From: Paraburkholderia sp. BCC1885
GTDB lineage: Bacteria > Pseudomonadota > Gammaproteobacteria > Burkholderiales > Burkholderiaceae
Direction: 5' to 3'
Length of the DNA: 64,000 nucleotides
Assembly (NCBI RefSeq): GCF_900996235.1
Contig: NZ_CAAJGM010000208.1
Coordinates: forward strand, 434,001 to 498,000
The translations under genes were made by a program, and so were the position numbers. Under the pieces are notes generated by a model that made no database searches, was not told where the DNA came from, and saw only the letters and a program-made list of their open reading frames with translations. Positions 16,073 to 25,185 of the stretch are shown here, in pieces (position 1 is the first letter of the stretch; every line of letters starts with the position of its first letter).

Positions 16073-17559
16073 AGCTGCCGCGCGCCCTCTTCTCCCTGCC
16101 GGCGGTGACGCCGGCACCACGGTCGCCACTGCTACCGCTGCTACCGCTCGTGCTCGCCCTCGCGGCCTGCACGGTCGGGCCGAACTACTCGCTGCCGAGG
16201 AACGCGGTGGTCAACGCGCCGTTCGCCGATGCCCCATTGCCCGATATCGACGGCCAGCACGTCTCGCAGGATCCGGTGCCGCCCGACTGGTGGCATCTCT
16301 ATGACGACCCTGTGCTCGAACAACTCGTCAGCGAGGCGCTGAAGTCCAACACCGATCTGCGCGTCGCCGCCGCCAACCTCGCGCGTTCGCAGGAAGCCCT
16401 CGGCGTAGCCGAAGCGCAAGGCGGCTTCTCCGGCGGCGCGGACGTCGGGTTCGCGCGGGCCCAGGAGTCCGGCCAGCAGTACCTGATCTTCAGCAAGATT
16501 CCGGTGTCCAACGAAGGCGATGCGGGCATCCGCGTCTCTTATGAATTCGATCTGTTCGGCAAGCTGCGCCGCGGCGTCGAAGCCGCCAATGCCGAAAGCG
16601 AAGCCACCCAGGCGGCCAGCGATCTGGCACGTATCACCGTGGTGGCGAGCGTGGTGCGCGCCTACATCGAGAACTGCTCGGCGGCGGAAGAACTGAAGAT
16701 CGCGCAACAGTCGCTCGCGCTGCAGAAGGAACGCGTGGACGTCTCGCGCCGTCTGCGCGACGCCGGACGCGGCAATACGCCGGATGTGACGAGCGGCCAG
16801 ACCCAGGTCGAATCGCTGACGGCCGATATCCCGCGTTACACGGCGCGGCGCAAGATCGCCCAGTATCAATTGGCGATGCTGCTCGCGCGCGGGCCGTCCG
16901 AGCTCCCTGCGGCAGTGCTCGCGTGTAATACCGTGCCACAGATCAGGCGGCCGCTGCCGGTCGGCGACGGCGCGGCCATGCTCAAACGCCGGCCCGACGT
17001 GCGCGAAGCCGAGCGCCAATTGGCGGCCTCGACGGCGCGCATCGGCGTCGCCACCGGCGCGCTGTATCCCAGCGTGAGTTTCGGCGCCTCGACGGGGACG
17101 GTCGGCCTTGCCGAAGATCTGGTCACCTCGCAAACCGATTACTGGCGCTTCGGACCCCTGATCAGTTGGACCTTTCCCACCAACGGCGCACGCGGCCGCG
17201 TGCGCGAGGCGCAGGATGCGAGCACAGCGGCGCTCGCCCACTTCGACGGCGTAGTACTCAACGCGTTGCGCGAGACGCAGACCAATCTCGCCACCTACGT
17301 GGCCGACTACACGCGTGCCGAAGCGCTGCGCGCGGCGCTCAAATCATCCAGCCAGTCGGCTGACGAAACCCACCGGCTGTATGTGGCCGGCCGCGATTCA
17401 TTCATCGCGGATCTGGATGCGACCCGCACGCTGACCTCGGTCCGCTCGCAGGTGGCGGCGGCCGAGGGACAGGTCGCGCTCGATCAGGCGAACCTGTTCC
17501 TCGCGCTCGGCGGCGGCTGGGAAAGCGCGCCGGCCCATCAGGCGCAACCGTCTCAGTGA
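16069..17559 (+). CDS. NodT-family outer-membrane efflux lipoprotein
   Basis: This 496-residue TolC-like channel protein has the lipobox LAAC with C34 as the lipidated residue, then VGPNY, a signature of this family. Two repeated OEP domains with long coiled coils follow. The start overlaps the adaptor stop as ATGA. It completes a four-gene tripartite exporter, probably for aromatic acids or similar small molecules. Its 3' end overlaps the convergent PRC-barrel gene by seven bases. Confidence 0.94.
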   Translation: MKLPRALFSLPAVTPAPRSPLLPLLPLVLALAACTVGPNYSLPRNAVVNAPFADAPLPDIDGQHVSQDPVPPDWWHLYDDPVLEQLVSEALKSNTDLRVAAANLARSQEALGVAEAQGGFSGGADVGFARAQESGQQYLIFSKIPVSNEGDAGIRVSYEFDLFGKLRRGVEAANAESEATQAASDLARITVVASVVRAYIENCSAAEELKIAQQSLALQKERVDVSRRLRDAGRGNTPDVTSGQTQVESLTADIPRYTARRKIAQYQLAMLLARGPSELPAAVLACNTVPQIRRPLPVGDGAAMLKRRPDVREAERQLAASTARIGVATGALYPSVSFGASTGTVGLAEDLVTSQTDYWRFGPLISWTFPTNGARGRVREAQDASTAALAHFDGVVLNALRETQTNLATYVADYTRAEALRAALKSSSQSADETHRLYVAGRDSFIADLDATRTLTSVRSQVAAAEGQVALDQANLFLALGGGWESAPAHQAQPSQ

Positions 17560-17996
17560 TGCTCCGCGAATTCCGAGCGCGCTATCGGCGTCGTCGCCAC
17601 GTGCGCGTACTGGAAGGCCGGCATTGCCTTGATCGCGTCGCGCGTGCCGCCCGGCAGCGTCAGCTTGCCTTTCACGAAGTCGAGCTGTTCGATCGGCACC
17701 GCCACGTCATGCTGCGAAACGCCCGCGAACTGATGCGCGGCGATGATCGCAAACGAAGCGGATTTGTCCGGCGCAATGATGATGTCGTGCACCACGCCGA
17801 TCTGCTCGCCGTTGTCGTTGACCACCGGCTTGCCGATGATCGACTTCTTCACGCTCCAGCCGCGCACGATCAGATCGGACTCCGAAACGCTAATGCCGAT
17901 CGGCTGCGAACCCGCCACCTGGGCGCGCGCCTGCAGGCACGCAACACTCAGCGTGGAACTGAGCAAGAGAGTCATCACAAGCCTTGATTTTTTCAT
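17553..17996 (-). CDS. Exported PRC-barrel domain protein
   Basis: This 147-residue protein has a signal peptide (MKKSRLVMTLLLSSTLSVACLQARAQ) and a single PRC-barrel (IIGKPVVNDNGEQIGVVHDIIIAPD) followed by the usual hydrophobic strand block. The Cys at residue 20 is not in a good lipobox. The ATG has AGGAAG seven bases upstream. The role is unknown; periplasmic PRC-barrel proteins of this kind are common in Burkholderiales and often stress-linked. Confidence 0.85.
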   Translation of the reverse strand: MKKSRLVMTLLLSSTLSVACLQARAQVAGSQPIGISVSESDLIVRGWSVKKSIIGKPVVNDNGEQIGVVHDIIIAPDKSASFAIIAAHQFAGVSQHDVAVPIEQLDFVKGKLTLPGGTRDAIKAMPAFQYAHVATTPIARSEFAEHH

Positions 17997-18010
17997 GATC
18001 GTTCTTCCTG

Positions 18011-18331
18011 TCAGAGAGAAGCTGCATTGACACCGGCGCCGCCGGCCGCCCGGGCCGCCGCTGTGGATGAGAGGACCGGCTCGCGGCCGAAGCACCGCAA
18101 GCCGGTGACGCGCTTCGTGCCATGACGGCCCACGTAGTGCGAAATTTCGCCACCGCCGGTGGAGTGGCCCACCAGCACGGCGTCGTTCAGATCGAGCGAG
18201 TCGATCACGGCGGCGCGATCGTCGGCATAGGTATACGGAAACACCCTGCCAAACGGAGAAAGAACAAAATCTGCGGGCAGCGACGGCACTTGCGCCCATG
18301 CTGGACTGCTCGTGCAGAATGCGCCCGTCAA
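18011..18331 (-). pseudogene. Remnant of an alpha/beta hydrolase (chloroperoxidase-like)
   Basis: About 45 codons in the middle of this frame (roughly 18110-18245) encode a typical internal piece of a non-haem chloroperoxidase-type hydrolase: YADDRAAVIDSLDL, the nucleophile elbow GHSTGGGE and RHGTKRV. The flanks do not match: the N-terminal 80 residues and the whole C-terminal half of a normal 270-residue enzyme are missing. I read it as a decayed fragment, not a gene. Confidence 0.7.
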
Positions 18332-18397
18332 ATGCTCAGGTTATTGCGCCATCGGATGAAGCGCGGCTTGACGGGCCGCATTGCGGTAGTGATGCGT

Positions 18398-20119
18398 TCA
18401 GCGCAGGTTGGTCCTCGCCAGCTCGACGATCTCGTCGCCGCGCCCGCTCAGAATCGCCCGCATCATGTACAGGCTGAAGCCCTTGGCCTGCGCCAGCTCG
18501 ATCGTCGGCGGCATGGCCAGTTCGTGCTTCGATGTGACCACATCCACGAGGGCCGGCCCCGGATGCGCGAACGCCTCGCGCAGCGCCGCCTCCACGCCCT
18601 CGGATTCCTCGACGCGAATGCCGAAGATGCCGGCGCCCCTGGCAATCGCGGCGAAATCGGTCTTGCTCAGGTCCACATTGGTATCGAGGAAACCGCCGGC
18701 TTTCAGCTCCATCGAAACGAACCCTAGCAGGCTATTGTTAAAGACCACTACCTTGATCGGCAGATCCAGTTGCCGCGCCGTGAGCAGGTCGCCCAGCAGC
18801 ATCGACAAGCCGCCGTCGCCCGAAAGCGACACCACCTGGCGCTGCGGATGAGCAGCCTGCGCGCCGAGCGCCTGCGGCATGGCATTGGCCATCGAGCCGT
18901 GATTGAACGAGCCGTGCAGTTGGCGCTTGCCGTTCATGGTCAGATAGCGCGCGGCCCATAAGGTGGGCGTGCCGACGTCGGCGGTAAAGACGGCGTCTTC
19001 ACCGGCCACCTGATCGATCATGCGCGCCAGATATTGCGGATGAATCGGCCGGCCCGGACCGGCGGGCGTGGCGAGATCGTCGAGTCCTTTGCGCGCCGAG
19101 GCGTAGTGCTTGCGCGCGTTGTCGACGAAACGGCGCTCGCTCTTGCGGGTGATTTTCGGCAGCAACGCGGCGACGGTCTCCTTGATGGTGCCGACGAGTC
19201 CCAGCGCGAGCGGCGCCCGTTTGCCCAGTTGCGAGCCCTTGTGGTCGATCTGCACGATCTTCGCTTCGGGCGGATAGAACGGCCGGTACGGGAAATCGCA
19301 GCCGAGCAGCAGCAGCGTCTCGCACGACATCATCGCGTGATAGCCCGAGCTAAAACCGATGAGACCGGTCATGCCCACATCATAAGGATTGTCGTATTCG
19401 ATAAACGGCTTGCCGCGCAGCGCGTGGACAATCGGCGCACCGAGCGTGTCGGCCAGCGCGACCACTTCGTCATGCGCGCCCGCGACGCCGCTGCCGCACA
19501 TGATGGTCACCGCTTCGCAGCCGTTCAGCATGGCGGCGAGGCGTTCGAGGTCGGCGTCGGCCGGCACGATGGTGTGCGGCGAGCTATGGCTCCACGCCGG
19601 TGTATCGGCGGGTCCTTCGCTAAGCGCGACGTCGCCCGGCAGCACGATGACCGCCACGCCGCGTTCCTCGATGGCGGTACGCATCGCGCGTTGCAGCACG
19701 CGCGGAAACTGCGACGCGTTGGAAACCAGTTCCACGAAGTGACTGCACTCCTTGAACAGCTCCTGCGGATGGGTTTCCTGAAAGTAGCCGAGGCCGATTT
19801 CCGTAGACGGAATCTGCGCGGCGATAGCGAGCACCGGCTGCTGGTTGCGATGACAATCGAACAGGCCATTGATCAGATGCAGATTGCCTGGGCCGCAACT
19901 GCCGGCGCAGACCGCGAGCTTGCCGGTGGACGCCGCGTCGGCGCCCGCGGCGAAGGCCGCCACTTCTTCGTGACGGGTATGCATCCAGCGAATCGAGCCG
20001 ACCTGATCCAGGCTGTACGCCAGTCCGTTCAGGCTGTCGCCAGTGACGCCCCAAACGCGTTCGACGCCCGCAGCCGCGAGGGTTTGCGCCAGATAGTCCG
20101 CGATAGTATGCCGAGCCAT
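18398..20119 (-). CDS. poxB: Pyruvate dehydrogenase (ubiquinone), PoxB
   Basis: This is a 573-residue thiamine-diphosphate enzyme, the same length as E. coli PoxB to within one residue. It converts pyruvate to acetate and CO2 and passes electrons to ubiquinone at the membrane. The glutamate that activates TPP is in HTRHEEVAAFAAG, and the Mg-TPP motif runs from SGDGG to FNNS. The C-terminal FSLYMMRAILSGRGDEIVEL closely matches the lipid-activated tail of PoxB, which separates it from acetolactate synthases. The ATG at 20119 follows AAGGAG. It is a single gene, probably expressed on entry to stationary phase as in other bacteria. Confidence 0.93.
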   Translation of the reverse strand: MARHTIADYLAQTLAAAGVERVWGVTGDSLNGLAYSLDQVGSIRWMHTRHEEVAAFAAGADAASTGKLAVCAGSCGPGNLHLINGLFDCHRNQQPVLAIAAQIPSTEIGLGYFQETHPQELFKECSHFVELVSNASQFPRVLQRAMRTAIEERGVAVIVLPGDVALSEGPADTPAWSHSSPHTIVPADADLERLAAMLNGCEAVTIMCGSGVAGAHDEVVALADTLGAPIVHALRGKPFIEYDNPYDVGMTGLIGFSSGYHAMMSCETLLLLGCDFPYRPFYPPEAKIVQIDHKGSQLGKRAPLALGLVGTIKETVAALLPKITRKSERRFVDNARKHYASARKGLDDLATPAGPGRPIHPQYLARMIDQVAGEDAVFTADVGTPTLWAARYLTMNGKRQLHGSFNHGSMANAMPQALGAQAAHPQRQVVSLSGDGGLSMLLGDLLTARQLDLPIKVVVFNNSLLGFVSMELKAGGFLDTNVDLSKTDFAAIARGAGIFGIRVEESEGVEAALREAFAHPGPALVDVVTSKHELAMPPTIELAQAKGFSLYMMRAILSGRGDEIVELARTNLR

Positions 20120-20438
20120 ACGAGACTCCTTTGACGGCAATGCCGGCCAGTTCCCCGCATGCACATGCAAGATTGGGACGGCGGCGTTGCCAGGAACGAT
20201 GAAAGGCGGCGCGCAATTGCGCCGAAGAGCGCGGCGGCCTGAATCGGACTCCGTCGAGGAGCCGGCCGCAGCCGCACGATTGAGCTTAGGTTATGCAGAT
20301 GAAACTTAAAAGTCCCGCAGCGACATTAAGGCCGATTTGCGCTTGCATGCGTCGTGGCAGCGGGACCGAACGGCGGCGCAAGCGGCGACCAGGCGGCGGC
20401 GCATGCGAGCACGCCTGCGCCGGCTTTCAGCGCCGACT

Positions 20439-21275
20439 CTAGCCCTGACTCTGGCTTTGGCTTTGACTTTGACCCTGCACCGGCTGCACGCTGATCTCCA
20501 CCGTCAGCGTCTCCGCGCCCTGCCCGGTGCGCACGCCGGTGACGGGCATGGCATCGCGGTAATCGAGACCCATCGCCATGCGCACATAGCGGTCGTCGGG
20601 GCAATTGTTGTTGGCCGCGTCGAAGCCCACCCAGCCGAGCCCGTCGACGTGCGCCTCGGCCCAGGCGTGGCTCGCGCTCTGCTGCGCGCGGTCATCCATC
20701 AGCAGATAGCCCGAGATGTAGCGCGCCGGCACGCCGATGCGCCGCGCCGCCGCGATAAAGGCGTGGGCGTGGTCCTGGCATACGCCTTCGCCGTCGCGCA
20801 GGGTGCTCTCGGCGTCGGTTCCCACACCGGTGCTGCCGGGTTTATAGGCGATCAGGCCATGCACTTCATTCATCAGACGGTGCAGCGAATCGAGTTGTCC
20901 GCTGCTCGCGCGCACGCTGTCCGCGAGGGCCTGGATGCGCTCGCCTGGCCGCGTGAGCGGAGTCTCTCGCTCGTAGATCCACGCGGGAGCGAGGTCGCTG
21001 GTGAAGCCGTAGACGCCGGACATATCCACGGTATCCACCGTCCCCGCTGCGACGATGACGATCTCGTGCCGGTTGCGCTCGTGACGCACGAGGTCGGCGC
21101 GATTGCCGAAGCCGTCGGTCCAGCTGACGGCAGGCTCGACGCCGTCGACCGTCACGCGCCATTCGAGCACGTTCTGCCCGGGGCCGGACTGGGGACGCAG
21201 CCGCAGGCGCTGCAAGGCATAAGGAACCGGCTGATCGTACCGATAGTGGGACGTGTGGCGAATGGCGATACGCAT
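20439..21275 (-). CDS. Transglutaminase-like cysteine protease of the ATP-grasp/alpha-E trio
   Basis: This 278-residue protein has an N-terminal bacterial transglutaminase beta domain (MRIAIRHTSHYRYDQPV) and a catalytic core with C166 (GEGVCQDHA), H203 (ASHAWAEA) and D219 (GFDAANN). It lacks a signal peptide. It follows the alpha-E gene by eight bases. Such proteins are proposed to act as peptidases or amide-bond enzymes with the ATP-grasp partner; no substrate is known. The last ten residues are an odd Ser-Gln repeat encoded by a six-base tandem repeat. Confidence 0.88.
   Translation of the reverse strand: MRIAIRHTSHYRYDQPVPYALQRLRLRPQSGPGQNVLEWRVTVDGVEPAVSWTDGFGNRADLVRHERNRHEIVIVAAGTVDTVDMSGVYGFTSDLAPAWIYERETPLTRPGERIQALADSVRASSGQLDSLHRLMNEVHGLIAYKPGSTGVGTDAESTLRDGEGVCQDHAHAFIAAARRIGVPARYISGYLLMDDRAQQSASHAWAEAHVDGLGWVGFDAANNNCPDDRYVRMAMGLDYRDAMPVTGVRTGQGAETLTVEISVQPVQGQSQSQSQSQG
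20441..20476 (-). repeat. Six-base tandem repeat encoding an SQ tail
   Basis: The 3' end of the transglutaminase gene holds about five imperfect copies of a six-base unit (CAGAGY/CAAAGY on the minus strand), coding QSQSQSQSQG just before the stop. Slippage here would change tail length without shifting the frame. Confidence 0.75.
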
Positions 21276-21283
21276 GGCCGTAC

Positions 21284-22225
21284 TCAATCGAAGTTGTAAG
21301 TCTCGGCGATTTCAAAGCCAAGCCGGTTGTTCTGCGCGATAAAGCCGGTGAGAAACTCGTGCAGGCCGCGCGAGAAAATCTGCTTGACCGAATTGTCGCG
21401 CAAGGTGGCGAGCGTGGTGTCCGCGGTGTCGTGGCAGTCGCGCGTCACACCGTAATCCTGCGCCAGATAGCGCAGATTTTCGACGATGTTCAGATAGCAG
21501 AAATGCAGCGAGCGCGGCATGCGTCCGTTGAGAATCAGGTAGTCGGCAATGTTGACGGGTTTGTACTGCACGTCGTAGACCCAGCGGTAGGAACGGTGCG
21601 CGTCGACTGAACGCAGGATCGATTCCCATTGGTAGTTGTCGAGCGTCGTGCCGACATACGACAGCGCCGGCAGCAGCAGATGGTATTTGACGTCGAGAAT
21701 GCGCGCCGTGTTGTCGGCCCGTTCGATGAAGGTGCCGATGCGCGAGAAATTGAAAATCTCGTTGCGCAGCATGGTGCCGTGAAACGCGCCGCGAATCTGC
21801 GCGGACTCGCGCTTGATGCGATCGAGCACCGCCGGCAGGTCGCTCGCCGGCACCGGCGCGGCGAGCACGCGGCGAATCCCCATCCATGCTTCGTTGACGC
21901 TCTCCCACGTCTCGCGGGTCAGCGCCGTGCGCACCATGCGTGCATTCGAGCGCGCCGCCTCGAAGCAGGACAGCACGCTCGATGCGTTGTGTGTATCGCG
22001 CAGCAGATAGTCGGGGACGGTGTCGGCCGTGCAGATATCGTGCTGCTGTTTGAAGCCCTGCTCCGTGCCGGAGGTCACCACCACCGACGACCACGTCGCC
22101 GGGGCATCGGTGCTTCGTGTCAGCGCCATGCGCAGTCCCGCATCGACCACCCGTGCGATGTTTTCCGCGCGCTCGATATAGCGGTGCATCCAGTAGAGCC
22201 CGCTTGCTGTGCGTCCAAGAAGCAT
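21284..22225 (-). CDS. Alpha-E domain protein
   Basis: This 313-residue all-helical protein of the alpha-E family starts MLLGRTASGLYWMHRYIERAEN, the family's hallmark, with paired motifs such as IERADNTARILDVKYHLLL further on. It has no membrane segment or signal. It lies between the ATP-grasp gene (91 bp upstream) and the transglutaminase gene (8 bp downstream) in a conserved three-gene operon. The fold's function is unproven. Confidence 0.9.
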   Translation of the reverse strand: MLLGRTASGLYWMHRYIERAENIARVVDAGLRMALTRSTDAPATWSSVVVTSGTEQGFKQQHDICTADTVPDYLLRDTHNASSVLSCFEAARSNARMVRTALTRETWESVNEAWMGIRRVLAAPVPASDLPAVLDRIKRESAQIRGAFHGTMLRNEIFNFSRIGTFIERADNTARILDVKYHLLLPALSYVGTTLDNYQWESILRSVDAHRSYRWVYDVQYKPVNIADYLILNGRMPRSLHFCYLNIVENLRYLAQDYGVTRDCHDTADTTLATLRDNSVKQIFSRGLHEFLTGFIAQNNRLGFEIAETYNFD

Positions 22226-22316
22226 GTGCTGTCCTAATCCAGTTGCTGTCTGTTGCCCTGTTATTTACGCGCCGCGTGGCCGCGTGGCTGCGTAGCTGCG
22301 AAGGCGGCGGCTTGCC

Positions 22317-23795
22317 TCAGTCGGCCAGCACCCATGTGTCCTTGGTGCCGCCGCCCTGGCTCGAATTGACCACCAGCGAGCCCTCCTTTAGCGCCACCCG
22401 CGTCAGGCCACCCGGCGTAATGCGGATCTGGTCCGACACCAGCACGAAGGGCCGCAGGTCGACGTGACGCGGCGCGAGGCCCTGCTCGGTGAGAATCGGC
22501 GTGGTCGAAAGCGCCAGCGTGGGCTGGGCGATGTAGTTGCCGGGCCGCGCGCGCAGCTTGAGGGCGAAATCCTCGCGCTCTTTCTTCGAGGCGGCAGGTC
22601 CGACCAGCATGCCGTAGCCGCCGGAGCCGTGCACTTCCTTCACCACCAGTTCTTCGAGATGCTCCAGCACGTATTTCAGGCTGCTTGCCTCGGAACAGCG
22701 CCATGTGGGCACGTTTTCCAGAATCGACTTGCGGCCGGTGTAGAACTCGACGATCTCGGGCATGTATGAATAGATCGCCTTGTCGTCGGCAATGCCGGTG
22801 CCCGGCGCATTGGCAATCGTGATGTTGCCCGCGCGGTAGACGTCCATGATGCCAGGCACGCCCAGCACCGAATCGGGGCGGAACGTCAGCGGGTCGAGGT
22901 AGGCGTCGTCCAGACGCCGGTACAGCACGTCGATGGCGCGAAAACCTTCGGTGGTGCGCATCGCCACGTGGCCGTCCACGACCTGCAGGTCGCTGCCTTC
23001 GACCAGATGCACGCCCATCTGGTCGGCCAGAAACGCATGCTCGTAGTAAGCGGAATTATGGATGCCGGGCGTCAGCACCGCGATGGTCGGGTTGTCGTGA
23101 TTGCCGCCCGGCGGGCACACCGCCGCCAGCGACTGGCGCAGCAACTCGGGATACGCCTCGACCGGCCGCACCTTGACCTGCTGGAACAGTTCCGGGAACA
23201 GCTTCATCATCGTCTCGCGGTTCTCCAGCATGTAGGAGACCCCGGACGGAGTGCGCGCGTTGTCTTCGAGCACGTAGAACTGGTTTTCTGCAGTCCGTAC
23301 GATATCGACGCCGATGATGTGCGTATAGACATTGCCCGGCGGCCGGAAGCCGATCATCTCCGGCAGAAAGGCCTCGTTCTGCGCGATCAGTTCCTTCGGG
23401 ATACGGCCGGCCCGCACGATTTCCTGACGGTGATAGATATCGTCGAGGAAGGCATTGAGCGCCATCACGCGCTGCTCGATGCCTTGCGACAGGCGCGTCC
23501 ATTCCGGGCCGGAAATGATGCGCGGAATGATGTCGAACGGAATCAGGCGCTCGGCGGCCTCCTGCTCGCCGTACACGGCGAAGGTGATGCCGGTTCTGCG
23601 GAACACGCTCTCCGCGTCCTGCGCCTTTTGCGCGAGATTCGCCGGATGCTGGGTATCGAGCCATTGCTTGAGCAGTTCATACGGCGCGCGCACTCCTTTG
23701 TCGGAGCTGAGCATCTCATCGAATGGCGTCACTTCGGTTCTCCGTCGTTGTTGCGGTCTTGCCGGTCCTGCTGTGATTGCAGTGGTTGCTTTCAT
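22317..23795 (-). CDS. Circularly permuted type 2 ATP-grasp protein
   Basis: This roughly 492-residue protein belongs to the circularly permuted ATP-grasp family, a group predicted to join an amino acid or peptide to an acceptor with ATP. Visible signatures include FDIIPRIISGPEW, QFYVLEDNARTPSGVSY and, near the C terminus, VVKEVHGSGGYGMLVGP. It heads the trio operon with the alpha-E and transglutaminase genes. The start is uncertain: ATG 23795 is used, but a later site near VTPFDEMLSS would also fit the family. The product it makes is unknown. Confidence 0.88.
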   Translation of the reverse strand: MKATTAITAGPARPQQRRRTEVTPFDEMLSSDKGVRAPYELLKQWLDTQHPANLAQKAQDAESVFRRTGITFAVYGEQEAAERLIPFDIIPRIISGPEWTRLSQGIEQRVMALNAFLDDIYHRQEIVRAGRIPKELIAQNEAFLPEMIGFRPPGNVYTHIIGVDIVRTAENQFYVLEDNARTPSGVSYMLENRETMMKLFPELFQQVKVRPVEAYPELLRQSLAAVCPPGGNHDNPTIAVLTPGIHNSAYYEHAFLADQMGVHLVEGSDLQVVDGHVAMRTTEGFRAIDVLYRRLDDAYLDPLTFRPDSVLGVPGIMDVYRAGNITIANAPGTGIADDKAIYSYMPEIVEFYTGRKSILENVPTWRCSEASSLKYVLEHLEELVVKEVHGSGGYGMLVGPAASKKEREDFALKLRARPGNYIAQPTLALSTTPILTEQGLAPRHVDLRPFVLVSDQIRITPGGLTRVALKEGSLVVNSSQGGGTKDTWVLAD

Positions 23796-24144
23796 GGTTA
23801 TTGCAGGCTGCCTGTCGCAGCCGCCCACGTGCCATTAGGATAGTCGAAAGCCCTCGCCCCCCGCACGCCGATCAAAAATACCGGACCTGCAAGATAACCG
23901 CCCGGCGGCGCCTGACGAGTATTCCTGACAAGAATTGACATTCGCCGCGACCTCGACCCATTCAGCATGTGCCGCGCGCGTTGCGCGGAGGATGGCGGCT
24001 TGGTGTTTACCCTGTTGCCGGCGCGGGCCGAATGGAGGAAATGCCCGAGGCGCCGACAGGGCCACGCTGTATCATTCCGGTGCGCCGAGCGTCGACGCCC
24101 GCCAGGCGGGCGACGATGCGCCGGCGCACAAGCAAAGGAAGCCC
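23796..24144. other. Divergent intergenic region, ATP-grasp operon / binding-protein gene
   Basis: About 350 bases without a supported gene. It contains TGACAAGAATTGACAT at 23926-23941, nearly repeated at 27415-27430 in front of the second FUSC gene. No clear promoter elements were fixed. Confidence 0.45.
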
Positions 24145-25107
24145 ATGGTAAAGAAAACACGCCGGCGCGTGCTCATGGCCGGCGTACTCGCAGCGTCCGG
24201 CCTGGCCGTTTCGAAATTCGCTCAAGCCATACCGAATGGCAAGCTGACGATCGCCCTCGTGCTGAAGTCGCTCGCGGATCCGTTCTCGATCGCGATGTCG
24301 AGCGCCGCGCAGAATTATCAGAAGCACTTCGCCTCGCAGTTCGATCTGGATGTGCTCGGCACCGCCAACGAGACCGACGCGGCCGCGCAGATCCGCATGG
24401 TCGAAGAGCTGACCGCCGCCCGCATCAGCGCCATCGTGCTGGCGCCGACCGATTCGAAGGCGCTGGTGCCGGCGGTGATCCGCGCGATCAATGCGGGCGT
24501 GATCGTGATCGCCATCGACAACCTGCTCGACGAAACCGACCTCGAAGCCGCTCACCTCGCCGTGCCGTTCGTCGGCCCCGACAACCGCAAGGGCGCCGCC
24601 ATGGTGGCCAATTACCTCGCCACGCGGCTGACACGCGGCGACGAAGTGGGGATCATCGAAGGCCTCACGCGCGACCGCAACGCCCGGCAGCGCACCGAAG
24701 GCTTCCGCAGCGCGATGGAGGCGGCGGGCATGAAGGTGGTCGCGCTCGCGCCGGGCGACTGGGTGTACAGCAAAGGCAAGGCCGCTGCCACGATGATGCT
24801 GGCGCAGCATCCGCGCATTCGCGCCCTGCTGTGCGGCAACGACAACATGGCCTCGGGCGCGGTGGATGCGGTGCGCAACGCGCATCGCACCGGCAGCGTG
24901 TTGATCACCGGCTATAACAACGACCCGGACATCAAGCCCTTGCTCGATACCGGCCGGATTCTCGCCACGGTGGATCAGTTCGCGGCGCGCCAGGCGGTGT
25001 TCGGCGTCGACGTGGCGCTGAAGGCGCTGACGGAATCGACCCGCGAGCAGGACCTGTCGCCGTTCATCGAAACGCCTCTGCAACTGGTGACAAGCGGCGT
25101 GCGCTGA
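24145..25107 (+). CDS. Sugar-type ABC periplasmic binding protein, orphan
   Basis: This is a 320-residue protein of the RbsB-like type I periplasmic binding family. The signal peptide has a KKTRRRVLMAG start that resembles a twin-arginine signal, then SGLAVSKFAQA. Family motifs include NETDAAAQIRMVEEL, VGPDNRKGAAM and CGNDNMASGAVDAV. The ATG follows AAGGAAG. No ATPase or permease gene is nearby, so it either shares a transporter encoded elsewhere or acts as a sensor component. Ligand unknown; the family binds pentoses, hexoses or autoinducer-2. Confidence 0.88.
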   Translation: MVKKTRRRVLMAGVLAASGLAVSKFAQAIPNGKLTIALVLKSLADPFSIAMSSAAQNYQKHFASQFDLDVLGTANETDAAAQIRMVEELTAARISAIVLAPTDSKALVPAVIRAINAGVIVIAIDNLLDETDLEAAHLAVPFVGPDNRKGAAMVANYLATRLTRGDEVGIIEGLTRDRNARQRTEGFRSAMEAAGMKVVALAPGDWVYSKGKAAATMMLAQHPRIRALLCGNDNMASGAVDAVRNAHRTGSVLITGYNNDPDIKPLLDTGRILATVDQFAARQAVFGVDVALKALTESTREQDLSPFIETPLQLVTSGVR

Positions 25108-25185
25108 GGCGGGCGGCGGGCCTGGCCGCATCCCCACATGCGCGGCTTGCCGTTTGATTTTTCATTGAGTGACGACGCCACGACT

